In this document: piece by piece, positions 1-12,554 of the stretch
Position numbering within the stretch: the stretch's first letter is position 1
How the letters are laid out: every line of letters begins with the position of its first letter
Source of the DNA: Diorhabda sublineata
Taxonomy: Eukaryota; Arthropoda; Insecta; Coleoptera; Chrysomelidae
Direction of reading: 5' to 3'
Assembly (NCBI RefSeq): GCF_026230105.1
Contig: NC_079485.1
Coordinates: 31,105,572 to 31,169,571 of the forward strand
Length of the DNA stretch: 64,000 nt
Position numbers and translations under genes: made by a program
The notes under the pieces: model-generated
Seen by the model: the letters and a program-made list of their open reading frames with translations, nothing else
What the model was told of the DNA's origin: nothing
Databases searched by the model: none

Positions 1-60
1 TTTTATTATTCTTACAATTTTGACATTCCCTCTAACAATTACAGCAATTAATTTGGCTCC

Positions 61-474
61 ATTCGTTTTTCAGGATATTCCAAAGATGTGGAAGTGAAAG
101 AAGTGGAAGTGGGACACTTATTTTTGACTTCCCTGTCCAATTTGTTTCACAATAACTCAATCGGGCTGAGTTCGGGCGACTGAGACGGCCAAATCATAAC
201 AATCGTTCCTCCTTTACCTGCGTACAAAAACTTTTCTCTTAAATCCAAAATCCTCAAACTTTGACTCATCACTCCTTTAAACTCTCTTCCAATCTTAATG
301 CGTCCAATTTTTATATTTTGCAAAATCTTAATTTTATTTTGACATCTTGAAAGAGCTATCCTTCCAAAAAGTCCAGCTTCTCTCAATTTTCTTTTTACTG
401 TAGAAATACTCAAAGGCAGATCCTTAGATTCATTCATCTGAGGTACTATCTCTGGGCCCGTGTGGTGTTGATAA
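61..474 (-). mobile_element. Tc1-type transposase pseudogene, internally deleted
   Basis: The minus strand encodes a Tc1-family transposase remnant. Reading from 474 downward it has the second helix-turn-helix signature (LSISTVKRKLREAGLFGRIA), then a poorly conserved stretch, then the end of the DDE domain (IWPSQSPELSPIELL). The conserved tryptophan that normally follows is a stop codon (tgg to tga near 147), but the frame continues beyond it with Tc1-like sequence (NKLDREVKNKCPTS). A normal Tc1 transposase is about 340 residues; here the helix-turn-helix and the final catalytic region are brought close together, so the central catalytic part is missing. The element is dead. No terminal inverted repeats were identified. 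Family assignment is secure from the two motifs; the exact ends are not. Confidence 0.85.
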
Positions 475-1339
475 CGCTTAGTAATCGAAATAATAAGTTG
501 TGGTTTTGGTTTTTCGAGGTCGACTATGAAGAAATGCGATTAAAGCGAGTTTCAACCGATAGTTTCTTGGTTTTACCCATTTTAAAACTAATAAGTCTGA
601 ATTTGTGACAACGAAAACAATTCGTATACGAACTTCACAAGAAGGTGTCTTGATCCAAAAAGTATAAATCACAGCACGTCCTTCCGTCTCACAAGACTAA
701 TTGATACTAAACTACAATGATAAAAACCGAAAAAAAATTTCACAGTTTAATAATGATAAATCAGCCGGTACTTGGAAGTTTTAACCTGTCGCATTCATTG
801 ACAAAATTAAAACACACTCTAGTATAAAGTAAAAGAATAAATTTTTGACCTTGGCTTGACAATTATTCGAAAAAATCATATAAAAATGTCTGAATAATAA
901 GGAATTAAAGATAGTTATGATTTTATGAAACTTTTAAGGATTATACAAATATATGAAAAAACTGATTCGTCATCGCACAGTCGAAACTACTAAAGCCTCA
1001 ATTATGATATTTAAAGAGTGGTTTCCTTTTATAACCTCCCCCTGAGAATGTTTCATTCCTAAGGGAATTAAACTAGGGATAGAAATTTGCATGAAAGTTC
1101 ATTTTGATATAAGGAAAATGTTTTTGAAAATTCAACCTATATGGGGATGAAAGTTTGTATTAAAATCCGCCGGATTTTTGAAAAAAAGATAAAGTTGTGT
1201 GTGAATCTCAATTTAAAAAATCATCTAATTCATTAATTGATTTATTCTCATTCGATTTTATAGTCTTTATAACGAATATGATTTTAAATATGTATTATAG
1301 AAAGTGACAGGATAATTTAATAGCCCTTCCAATGTATTT
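475..1339. other. AT-rich stretch without a recognised gene
   Basis: Short open frames occur here but none has recognisable protein motifs, and the stretch is AT-rich like the rest of the non-coding DNA. Nothing functional can be supported. Confidence 0.6.
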
Positions 1340-1780
1340 TTGGATGAGTGTCATAGGTAATTTTGCTCGACGCAAATTGTTAAAAGACGCGGCACCGGGA
1401 ATGTCAGGCATCGCTGTATCGGCGTAAGTATCCGATGGAAACACACCTGGCATCCGCAGTCTCAATTCCCAATCCTTAGATGCATGGACCCCGGAATCTT
1501 AATTAATTTCGCAGTCGTAATCTCGACCAATTAAACGGCAATTTCTCGGAAAACATAAAGGATTTTTGCGAGAAGGGAGTTTCGAGCCGGGAAATACCGC
1601 CATAACTCATCTATCCTATAAGATTACTGATCTTTAATCCCCTTCTTCTCTCTTTAGCGAGCCGCGTACTCCTAAAAGTTGAGATTTACGGCGTTCCTGG
1701 AATTATATTGTTGGGTGGTTCGTTTTGGCACAGCACAGCGCGAGCTGCCGACGTCGTTATACTTAGCTCTTGGAATTATT
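1340..1780. promoter_or_regulatory. Candidate conserved non-coding island (3' flank of dve)
   Basis: A 440-base block of balanced base composition inside very AT-rich DNA, with no open frame or transposon motif. It contains homeodomain-type motifs (TTAATTAA near 1500, CCAATTAAAC near 1528) and a TAATCC site at 1635-1640, the core bound by K50 homeodomains. In insect developmental gene loci such islands are often enhancers. This is inference from composition and motifs only; an ancient repeat fragment is the alternative. Confidence 0.3.
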
Positions 1781-3512
1781 ATGATATATCTAGACAAAAT
1801 CTACCAGCACACCACCTTTTAAGACATCATTAGATATATAGACCGTTCACAATGTTGCCAAGCTTATTCAGATTTACGCAATCTCACAAAACTTTAGAAT
1901 AGAATATTCATCTATCTACCGATTATATTAACATGAAGAGAGAGAGAGAAATAAGCTTTATTGTTATTAAAAAATTTCACAATTTTATATTATATAATAT
2001 AAACATATAACAAGTATAAAAATATAAAATAACAAGTTGACTTAATATAGTAATTATAACATATACAATAATACCACAGTAAATCGAATTACGCCATTCT
2101 ATTGATTCTATGGTAAATTCTGCCACAGAAGGTAGCAGATTGAATAATTTTTTGGCGCTGTAGATGATGGAATTTTTTTCCAGATCACAAGTGGGTATAG
2201 TTAAGGTAATGCCCAAATTCTGCTTCAAAAACAGTAGTGTATCTACGATTCAATGAAGATACATCCAAGTTCGTGTTGATGACAACACCACAAGGGGAAA
2301 GAGCAATGATAAGTTTGTCAATACAACTGAATGGAGAGAAAGTAATGACGTTAGAACAAGTTCTGATGAGTTTTAAGTCTAAAGCAAGTTAAAACTTATA
2401 ACGACATAATTCGCAGTAAATCAATTTTGTGTATATACTACAAAAAATTGATAATAACTAAACTAATTGCAGCGTTCTGTACTAATAAATTATTGTTATT
2501 ATGAATTCACAGGTTTTCAAACATTTTCATATAATGTTCCATGTCATATGTTCATTGTTGACCCTGTATATTCGTGAAAATCCATTATTTAGTTTCTTTT
2601 GTCGAAAGCGCGAAAAGAAAGCTTTAACAACAATAATAATACATCACTGGAAGCGTTAAGTAAGGAATCGAAACACCAGAAGTTGAAGTAATAGAACAGA
2701 GAAAGGTGTACGGCTAATTCCAATGATTCTTGCTTACACTGAGAAAAATGTTTATACACACAAATATTTTATTCATGAATATTGAAATAAACGAACGACG
2801 GTAATATGAGAAGACACATAAAATAGGACTATAAAAATCAAAAATAGAGCAGCAAAAATTGGCTTTAAATAACTTGAAATGGCACTAATATAAGGTGGAA
2901 GATTGAAAATAGATATAAATGAGGTTATTGGAATAACTGGAAGATTATTCAATTGAATTGCTAACCAAAAAGGAAATATGACACCAAATAAAAACAAAAA
3001 TATATAAAAAAGTAGCTATATTCTGTCACTTGGATCAGAAAAAAGAATACGGAACAGAAAAGCAAAAAATACAAATTAGAAAAATGGAGCTTCTAACAAA
3101 AATAAAGCATAAATCAATACACAATAAAATAAAGAATAAGATTATAAAAGAAATTTTGAACTTGAATCAATTTAAAACAAAATTGAAGAAGGATAATTAA
3201 GATGGTGTCGTCATGTTATAAGAAAAACGATTAAAACGGAAGATATACGAAGAGGAGCTGGAAAGAAGAAATTGAGACGCCAGGGGAAAATCGAGGAATA
3301 AGATGGCAGAAAATAAAACAAAAACACAGGATAACGAAATATAAACAGTTGTGGAAAAGGGAGCCGTGTTATACACCTATAAATGTAGAAAGGCATCAGA
3401 ATTATGTAATTAAAGTAATTTAGAATCAAAAATATCACATTAGCATGATCAAAAAATACTTTAGAATCAACAAGAGTCAGCGCGAGCCTGTGATTAAGCG
3501 CAGTGATTAATG
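1781..3512. other. AT-rich stretch, no recognised gene
   Basis: Low-complexity AT-rich DNA. The 3180-3400 part on the plus strand faintly recalls the basic C-terminal tail of non-LTR reverse transcriptases, but it is broken by stops and too weak to call. Confidence 0.5.
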
Positions 3513-4310
3513 TACGAGGTTTGGCTATTAAATAAAAATACTGCGCGCCAGAGGGCGCTCTAGACGGGTAGAGAAAAAATGAGTAGTACGTTGTGTATCT
3601 AGATATCTTGTCTTTGCACGTCTCAAAGCATGTCGGTAACTAATATAGTATTTGTGCAGTAGCGATTTGAAACGAACTTATCAATCTCAAATTTCTCGTT
3701 AAATTGGAAAAACCTCCGACTTAGTGCTATAAATTGTTACCAGAAGCCTATGGTGACAATTCTCTATCTCGTGTGCGTATTTTTGAGTTGTGTAAGGGCT
3801 TTAGTGAAGGCCGAGAGAGCACTGAAGATGACCAACGCCCAGGTCGTCCTGTGACTGTTTCAACTCCGGAAACAGTGACCAAAATCAACCAAATTGTGCG
3901 TTCAGATCATCGAATGAGCATCCGGATGATTGCCGAGGCTGTAAACGCCGACAAAGAAACGGTTAGAAAAATTTTACACACAAAAACTCTGTGCGAAGTT
4001 GATGCCAAAAAATATGACTCTTGCGTCAACGGGTATGCTCCGATTACCTTGAAAGGTTAGAAAAAGATCTGCTTTGAAAGGGACCTGATTTGAGTCGATG
4101 AAAGTGATAAAGCAAATAACGACAGAGCCCCTGAAGTTCCTCACCAAAGAAGACTTCCAGAACTGCTTCGATCAATGGAAAAAGGTATGGAAAGGTGTGT
4201 GGAAAGGGGAAGGGAGTATATTGAAGGGAAGCATACGAATGTAGAATAAGTTTTATAATAAAACTCTTATTCTTAAACAGTCTCGTTATTTAATAGCCAG
4301 ACCTCGTGTA
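3513..4310 (+). mobile_element. mariner element, internally deleted (family B)
   Basis: Ends are an inverted repeat: acgaggtttggctatta on the left and taatagccagacctcgt on the right, next to TA dinucleotides as expected for mariner. The frame at 3734-4060 gives the N-terminal half of a transposase: the helix-turn-helix region (FSEGRESTEDDQRPGRP, then SDHRMSIRMIAEAVNADKET). After about 4066 the sequence jumps to the C-terminal end (LKFLTKEDFQNCFDQW at about 4130-4180), so the entire DDD catalytic core is absent. Full mariner transposase is about 345 residues. The internal junction (aaaaagatctgctttgaaag) is the same as in the copy at 29439, so this deleted form was itself copied. Non-autonomous and non-coding in effect. 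Confidence 0.9.
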
Positions 4311-6019
4311 GGTTTTTAATTCTGGACCATCTTGTACCTAATATTTGAATGATATTTCTCAAAATATTACTACATATTACTAATTACGTTGAAAACGACT
4401 GTGGTTGTTGTTTGAAAATGCTGATCTCGGTGATAAACGATTATTGAGTTAAATAAACAGTCCGCGCGAAGAGCCTCGTAACTTATAAATATCTATCCTG
4501 TTTTCCTTATAGGACTTAGCGATGATATATAGCGGTGTAGCTATAAGGATTATACATACCTACTCCTTTCTTCATAACTTTGCTCTCTCTTTCTCCCAAG
4601 CGCATAACTCGCTATCGTTGGTGTTACGGATATCTTAATAAGATTCATGAAAGGACGCCATATTTTATATCCTCCCTATCTAACGTAATGCCTGGTGAGC
4701 CATTCCTCCGAGGATGCTTCTGCTTGCCTCTGTAACCGTCTCAGAGACCGATGATACTGTTGCTGTCCCGTTGCAGTTAAGATAACGACGATGCACTGTT
4801 TCTTTCGCATTGTTGCCAATTTAGAACAATGATTGACCCACTTTATATTTTTTCCCATAATTTACTGTTTTTGTATAAGTATAAATAATTTTATATATTT
4901 AAAAGAGCGAATGTAACTAGAAACTTTCTACTATGTTTGTAAGATTTTAATCTATGTCAATTTATTATTTACTAAATTCTATTAATGAAAAACAAATATA
5001 ATGCTTTTCGACCTTCGAAAATTTAGAATCAAATTGTAGTCTTTTTTTCTAAATAGAATATTTTATAGAAAATAATGATAAGCAGTGGCTGAAATCACGT
5101 TATATCAATTATTTTAAATGAATACTCTTTAAATTGAACACCAGCTGTTTGCAATTAGTAAAACTCCCACATAAACGATGTTTTTTTTACAATTATGGAA
5201 ACTACTTGTCGCTAAGTATGCGAAAAAGGTAAGAAGTATTTTCTCCTGGTCACTGTCAAGATCCTTTCCAAATACAGATAGAAATTTCAAGAGAATAACG
5301 TTACTTTGAATGCCGTCGACGATTGATGCCGTAGATAGTTGTTATACAGAGGGAATTAAACATAAAACCGAGTTTATCGAATATTCTCTATGAGGATTGA
5401 GTGAATTATACTATTAAATTTTTTGCTAAAAGAATTCATATAAAGCATACTTTTTTATACTCCTATACTGAGTGGTTCACATCAAACATTGCATCACGAT
5501 ATTTGATGTTTCAAAAAAATGCTGAACAAGGGCTTACCCAGGAAAAGAGCAAGAGAGAAGCCAGTCATTTTATCACGGAAAAGGTCAATAATTTTTTTTT
5601 AAATTATGTATAATTATAGCAGTGCTTTATTTACTAAGTTATTACAATTATTTGCTTGAATTTTGTTTATTCTAGTAACATATCTCATACTATGAGTGCT
5701 ATCATTTTTCTTGGTTTTGTAGAAAACTTGCTTGAAGCTCTCGTGTCAATCCAGTCTAGATTTTCCTTGAAAAATTTTAGATGACCGGTAAACATAATCC
5801 AGTCACTCTGTCCTTTTCCATTGTTCTTTATAGCCAGGTCTTTACCCTTCGAAGAGTACTGAAAGTTCATTCAAAAGTAGCCGTAGTGGATGGGAAAGCA
5901 ATTAAATAAGGAGTGCATCTTTTGTTGTAGAAAAAAAATGAAATAAGATCTCAAAAACTTATTTATTAGACAGCAGACAAGTTGAAGTGTTAGAAACGTA
6001 CTGAAACATGGAATTCATG
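4311..6019. other. AT-rich stretch, no recognised gene
   Basis: Short frames at 4676-4858, 5401-5613 and 5685-5870 have no recognisable motifs or splice context. Nothing further can be supported here. Confidence 0.55.
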
Positions 6020-6690
6020 TACGAGTATGGTTGCAGAGGTACCTGGCTTGACCTACAGATGGCGGTAGTTGCTTGAAAAATACCACTGTATTAGAAAGTA
6101 CTCAATCTATACAGCATATGTTTTAAGTTTGAGTACATCACGTTGTTTGGTATTTGTTTGGCAGATGTCAATAGTAAACGTTTTCAGTGAATTTGTAAAC
6201 ATGGAAAAAATTGGTCATCGCTGAATTAGATTCTACTCTTGGTGAGACTGCTCCTATCAACGGTGAGTATTATTGCAACGTTTCAGCGAAGAAATCAAGC
6301 ATTTGTCTAAGAAGAAAGTGTTGTTTCATCAAGACAATGCACTAGCTCGTACATTCGTTATTTCAATAACCAAAATTATAAAATTAAATTTTGAATTGCT
6401 ACCTTATGCACCCTATTGGCCAGATTTAGCCCTTTCGGATTAATTTCTGTTCAAAGACTTAAAAAAATGTCTTGGTGTTCAAAGATTTTCCGATAATGAA
6501 GAAGTGATATGGGCAGTTAAAGACTATTTTGAGGAGCTTGACGATTCTTATTATAAAAAGTGTATCGAACTTATTGAAAACCTTTGGAAAAAGTTTATGG
6601 AGCTGAAAGGAGATCACGTTGAAAAATAGATATATTCTTTCCAAAATTTTCTACGTATTTTCTTATTTTTCACCTCGTTGCAATCCTCCT
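6020..6690 (+). mobile_element. mariner element, N-terminal deletion (family A)
   Basis: The left end (tacgagtatggttgcagagg, then acctggcttgacctacagat) matches the ends of the family A copies at 19236 and 27329. Coding similarity starts at about 6290 with EEIKHLSKKKVLFHQDNA, containing the second catalytic aspartate (HQDNA), and continues through LLPYAPYWPDLALSD, whose final D is the third catalytic aspartate, to EELDDSYYKKCIELIE and a near-normal C-terminus at about 6630. The helix-turn-helix domain and first catalytic aspartate are missing: the 5' end is joined directly to the middle of the gene near 6255. A stop codon follows the third aspartate. No right inverted repeat was found, so the 3' end is truncated. 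Inactive. Confidence 0.85.
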
Positions 6691-8399
6691 TTCAAGTTAT
6701 TGGTATGCTCAGATTTATCTACTTCTCCCTAATATGTTTTCTTCAAATTTCTTCAACTAATAACACAAACGAAACAAAATTATCAGATATTTATGTTATT
6801 TACTAATAATTCCACTACTTTGTATAATATAAAGTGCATGTCATCAGATACAAATTGCCAATTAGAATCAGGTCACTACTGTAGTTAGCCGAAGCTGCAA
6901 ATGAATAAAGAAAAATAAATTGTTGTTATCGTCGATATAAGGAAATGAAGGTGGTAAACTAAAGCACGACAGAAACGACAGACATAAAATTGTTAAGAGT
7001 CAACACATTAGCGACCGAATGCCCAGAAGAACACCACCATGGGAAAATTCTCTACATCACGAATCGGACTAGCCCAAATAGATATAAACTAGTGAATCGG
7101 AAAACCGTCTGCAATATATATAACAAAATAAAAGTTTCATATCCGAGATAGAAAATTAGCGAATAACAAACAAGACATAAAAACTCAAATTAATTAATTC
7201 TAATCTTACTTACTTAAATGCATTTACATAAAGTGTTGAACTCTTAAATTCATCACTTCCCCTACCAACTAAAACCTCCTTCGAACGCCAGCCTGGAACT
7301 GTTCAACACATTATTTCCGCCTGGAGATCCTCTTTAGCACTTTGACCTCACCCCTTCCTTTATATCACTCGCTTAAATTGCTGTTCAGTCTAGGTCAGGC
7401 TTTTTAGTATTACTTAAGTTATTTGATTCCAGTGGTTTCTCCTCTTAACATCTCATTCCATCGCAGTAGAGGCATTTGTCCATCGTGTGCAAAATACCCA
7501 TATCCAAATAGATATAGTGTGAGGTAATCTCAACGTCGCCATGGTTGCTCTCTATCCCAGGTTGCACGTGTTGTATCAATCGCTTCGCCCACCCTCTTCT
7601 TTGATGTCTCTCTCAAGAACCATAGATGTGGATGTAATATTATATCTCCATTTGGTTTTATCATTCGCTTCCTGTTCATCCCGTCTCCAGATCAATTCTC
7701 TTTTTTCCAGGTTGTTTGCTATTTCTGTATTCCATTTCCTTTGGCTTTGGTTCGGTTTCACCTATCACCTCAACTATTCTCTTCATTCTCAGACCATCTC
7801 AACTGTTGTTGTTTAATCTTTTGCACTGCACTTACTACGTTTAGCTCACGCTTGACTGAGTCATTTTTTATCTCTTATCTCTCTTATCACCGCGTTTCCT
7901 CTCAATATCTTCATTTCACCATTTGTTATTTTCTGCTTCTTATTGTTCTTAAGCTGTTTTTTTGCTTTGTTACTTTCTTTAGTTTCTTAACCTGTTTTTA
8001 GAGTTATTTAAAATATAGTTTTTGATTTTTTGTGAATATTGCGAAAATGAAAACACCAACATTGGCCTGAGCTCTATGACCTAAATTCTTTTTTGTAAAT
8101 TCTACTTTATATAATAATTTGAATATATGACTGCTTATTTTCCGTATATTAAATTTGAAATGGGACAATTAAGGAGAAAAGTGATTAAAAATGAGACTAG
8201 ATTGATTTATTGTGATTTCACTTAAGAAAGGATCGAATAAATTGTTCAGATTCGTCCCTGTTCTTGAGGCTCATTTAAGACACATAATTTTATCGACGTC
8301 AGCAATGGAGATACTGACAATTCACTATTTAAAATGTTTTCTTAGGCAGAGCTCGGGCATAGATAACACACAGCGTTACATTTTGATTGAATTTTAATT
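6691..8399. other. AT-rich stretch, no recognised gene
   Basis: Pyrimidine-rich DNA around 7400-8000 yields open frames on both strands (7541-7816, 7741-8001, 7576-7761) that look like chance openings: serine- and phenylalanine-rich or basic peptides with no domain. No gene supported. Confidence 0.55.
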
Positions 8400-8740
8400 A
8401 AATTTTCTCACAGCGATCTACCAGTGATAGGCATCCCCGCCAATGTTGTGGCAGTTAAGAGTTTTTCTTATTAGCTGGCAGCCAAACAATATCGCGGTTA
8501 CTGGTTAGCTCTCAGTTGCATTCTGTTTATTTGGTTGTCTCCCCTTTTTTAAAGAATGCCACACAGGAAATTAATTCGCAAAAATGAAAGCTGCCGAAGG
8601 TGGTAATCAAAACCGATAACGCCATCTCATTTCATTTAATAAAACCACACGGTTTGGGTTATCAGAGGCGGTTTTCTATTATTACCCGCCAAATGGAAAT
8701 GCTTTAGCCCCCGTGAGAGATAACAACTTTTCTTTAATGC
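8400..8740. promoter_or_regulatory. Candidate conserved non-coding island
   Basis: A 340-base block with clearly higher G+C than its surroundings, no coding frame and no transposon similarity. It carries several plausible transcription-factor cores: AACCACA (Runt type) near 8643, GGTTATCAGAGG and AACCGATAACG with GATA/TATC cores, and TTAATTCG near 8572. These features fit a cis-regulatory module. The claim rests on composition and motif density, so it is tentative. Confidence 0.33.
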
Positions 8741-9264
8741 TTCGTTTCTTTTTAAAATGTTCCAGACGATTCAATTACTTTTTTACTTCTCTCGATTTAT
8801 TTATATACCCAATAGGACTTATTAAATATCTTTTTTAGTCTTCAATAATTTATTATTACAAGGTTTATACAGAGTTGTAATAAACAAATAAAATTATGCA
8901 AGGGTGCATTATAAAATATAGAAGACAGATCTGGCGTTTGATTTATTCAGGTGCTTACGGAGGAAATATTCTCTAATTATTATAAGAGGAGTTAACCAGC
9001 ATTCTGTCGTTGATTATGGGATGTAAATTAATAATGTGACGTCAAGAGAATAATAGCAAAATATTCACAGAATATACGATGTTCAATAAGGTTAACAGTT
9101 CTGAAAATAATTGATTTCTCTCAATATTCGCATTTACTCCATCGAATCAACTCTATAGTGAGATATGTACCAGGTGGGCAACTAATAACGGCCATTTTTC
9201 AGAAACATATTTCAGCTACAGGAAGAAAAAAGTAGTCTTGACGAACACGTGGAAATTATTTTCA

Positions 9265-9500
9265 GTATTTTTGGTCCACTAAAATAAAAGCACCAAGACT
9301 GAATTGGGCCGGGCACATAATGAGAAAAAAACCAACTGAAATGATCAAAAGAATGACGAAATGGACCCCATTGTGGCCAAGGAGAAGAGGCATGCCGAGA
9401 AAGACTTGGAGAAACGATATAAAGGAGGAAATAAGAGCTCTTAATATAGAGAACTGGAGAGCAAAATGTCGGAACCGAAGAATATGGAAAATAATAACAA
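9265..9500 (+). mobile_element. C-terminal scrap of a non-LTR retrotransposon reverse transcriptase
   Basis: The plus-strand frame reads LNWAGHIMRKKPTEMIKRM at 9300, then WPRRRGMPRKTWRNDIKEEI and NWRAKCRNRRIWK. This order (WAGHVMR, a G-R-P-R-K-R-W basic patch, then a short NW...A.DR..W segment) is the standard C-terminal end of many insect LINE ORF2 proteins. Nothing upstream of 9265 encodes the polymerase palm, so this is a 5'-truncated insertion, as is usual for elements inserted by target-primed reverse transcription. The clade cannot be named from this fragment. Confidence 0.8.
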
Positions 9501-9529
9501 AAGTAGTTAAGATAAACTATAAACTATAA

Positions 9530-12199
9530 AGAAAACAAAAATAGAAAACGAGGAGTAATCCACCTCAAAAAAGGATTTTAAAGCGCCATAAGCGATAGCC
9601 ATAATCCAAAGGATTGAAAGTCTTGATGATAATGATTTTTGGTCTACCACTATTTGAAAATAATAAATTATGAAAGATTTTATTTTGAATTTCACCCAAT
9701 TAAGTGGCACTTCAAATACAATAATGAAATTATTTAATAAATTCTGCTCATTTTTCAACCTTTTCCCTTGACAAATTTTCTTAAAATCATATAAGTTTGA
9801 GTAGGTACTTCAAAAGTAAAATAAATCAACATCAAAATATCAGAAATCGCATGTCGATATCTTTTTTCTGCCCCGAGATATCTCAAAAAATGTGTAAACG
9901 ACAAGAATTTTTCTTCAAACGTCTATAAATTGGTTCACCAAAACGGCAATTAAAAATTTATTCTGGATGGAAAGTTCTCACATTGGCCTATCTACAATAA
10001 TTTAAACTGTTCTTGTAATAATCTTGTTATTGCCGCTAGATGGCGTTATCACATTACGTACATCACAATATTGTCCATCATTTTATATAGTGAAATCAGT
10101 CGGATAGGATAGCAGTTTTAGTTTCTGCCATTTCTTGTCATGGATCTGCTGGTAAAAATGAGATCTTTTATTCAGTCCCTAAACAAAAATCTAATAAAGT
10201 TAGTTATAGAGATCTATCAGGGTATGTTTGATCTAAAAAACGCAAAAAAATGTATGAAATAACTTTCTCTATTAATTGTCTAATTGAAAAAAATGGCACA
10301 ATTATTTGTCCGCCTAGAATTCTGCATCACACATCCATAGACCGACGATCTTGATATTGGATATAAACATAAAGTCAATATTTTTTTTAACAAACATTTT
10401 TCTGTTTCCAAATTTTTTGTAACTTCTAAAACAACTGAGATTTAACCTTACAAATCGTATGACTGATACCATTTTCGAATTCTTTAAACGATACCCTTTA
10501 AAAAATAGAGGGCTAAATTAATCCAAAACGTTGATTAACTGATAGGTTATAAAATTACCTATAAATATACGTTTTTAGCGGCTAATTTGCTTGAAAATTA
10601 ACCGAGGTATGGCCAAAAAACTAAATACACTTTTACACAAAATATTCAAGTCGAAACAGATAAAAGATGTCCATTTAAAATAAATTTAAAATAAAAAAAT
10701 GATCAAAAAGAATAAATATATATATTTTTTCTCAAGTTTTTCGAAAAAGGAGATGATTTATAAGGGTTGAACATTTGGGATGCAAAATATTTGAGTTGAA
10801 CACAAAAAAAATCAATTTATTTTAAGTAAACTACATAAAGTAATTAAATAATATTTTTTTAATTTTGTATTAACCGGGGGTGTTTTATAAGGGATGGAAT
10901 ACATCAAGCAGGGTTGAAAAATTATAAATACTGTATTAAAGTATTAAACAAATTTTATTCAAACCTTAGAAGTATTTGTCTATTCATTAAATGCTTCTAA
11001 TTATAATTTTATTAATTTTTTGCAATAAGGAGTAGTTTTCACCCCTAAGAGTAATAAGCACATAGCACATAGGGTAGATTTTGAAGATAAGAGTAAGTCA
11101 AGCTTAGTTCCAAATTTTCATGCAAATCAATGCAGGTTCATGGAAATCAAAAGTAATACCTAATTTTTTCCTTGGAACCCTGGACTATTTAGACTGTAGA
11201 GATGCAGCGTTCAGTAGAGATACTAATTAAATACTAACTGCAAAAAGCGACAAAAAATATGTTCTTGAACATAATAATAAATAACAACCAATGTACTTCG
11301 ATTGCAGAAAAAAGATGGCAACCCTAGTCTCAAGGTAAACTGTATATACGGATTTAAGCAATGAAATCAGAGCGAGGAAGTTACTAAATCACAAATGTTG
11401 AAATCCGAAGGAAAATCGGTGGTAAATGGATTCAGTCGGAAAACCGCACTTTTCACTCACTGAGGATAAACTTACTTTGGGGGCAAACAAAAACCTTCTT
11501 CAATGTTGGAATAATTTTAAATTCAAATCAGGAATTGTTTCTATAACCGATCACTGACGTATAATTTAATTCAGTTAGTATTGGGCATTAGGGTCTTATC
11601 TGATTGGCATAGCTGCTCTTGTATTTCAAATGCATTTTTATTTAATACAGTGTTGCCATCTAAATTGATATTAGTCACTTTCGAAAATATTTAATATCAA
11701 AACAAGACAATACAAATAAATAAAATGATCACGCTACATCTATATGAATTATTTATATTTTATACTATCATGTGTTAGTCAGCTACCATTATAGTCACTT
11801 TAGTAGATCGTGTGTCATCTGTCAAATTTGGCAACCGGGTTAAGATGTGTGAAAACCCCGGATTTCAGAGTACAAATCCCAAGCATGTCAACGTATTTTT
11901 GTAAATATAATGTAATAGAAAATGTTATAAATCACTTTTTATCTATTTTGAGACTAACTAAAAAAGAAATTGTTTTTCACTTTTCGGATGATAATTCAAA
12001 AACTGAGAAAATTATGGCAATAGTAACGTTTTATATGACATTAATTAAGATAAAATTTTCTAGTACCAATCGAAGAGATTTTTTAATTTTTCGACTTATG
12101 ACACTATTTCAGTGGAAGTGGCAATATACTCAAATTTCATATGAATAGATAATTCACTTGAAGCTCGGCAACGTTGTTGAGTATTCTCTCTCCCTATTA
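9530..12199. other. AT-rich stretch without a recognised gene
   Basis: Long AT-rich region. The frame 11810-12148 (112 codons) has no recognisable motif and AT-driven composition, so it is not called. A short block near 10020-10080 (ccgctagatggcgttatcac) resembles mobile-element ends but could not be assigned. Confidence 0.5.
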
Positions 12200-12490
12200 T
12201 CCCTAATTTTTATTGCCATTTTTATCATTACCGAGATTGCGTCGGTAGCGGCGACGTTGGCGGCGAGTTAATCGGATCACAACTCGCCTCCTTAAGAACG
12301 TGATCAAGAGATGCGAAGGATTTGCCCTCTACGCCTGTCTTCATCTTAGTTTCACATATCTCTCGAACCTGCCGCGAAAAAGCGAAAACCATCCGCGCTT
12401 TCCGTACCTATTTTTCTTTGTCTTCTCCTTGTTTTCTTCTTCTCTTTTATCCTTAAGCTACAGAGCCGAACTGGTAATTAGGTTCAAACA
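12200..12490. promoter_or_regulatory. Candidate conserved non-coding island
   Basis: A G+C-rich block (ggcgacgttggcggcgagtt at about 12250) inside AT-rich DNA. It contains GAGTTAATCGGATCAC, a homeodomain-type core next to a K50-like half site. The 65-codon frame at 12300 has no recognisable motif. Interpreted as a possible enhancer or a short non-coding exon; evidence is compositional only. Confidence 0.28.
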
Positions 12491-12554
12491 ACTTTAGAAG
12501 TTTATAAGAAAAATTAGATATTTTACAATTTTTTATTCATCTTGTATATTATTT

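Noticed and set aside
3180..3440. Basic-residue stretch resembling the end of a LINE ORF2
   Set aside because: Too many stops and no WAGH-type motif; similarity is compositional.
7541..8001. Overlapping open frames on both strands
   Set aside because: Pyrimidine-rich low-complexity DNA; chance openings without motifs.
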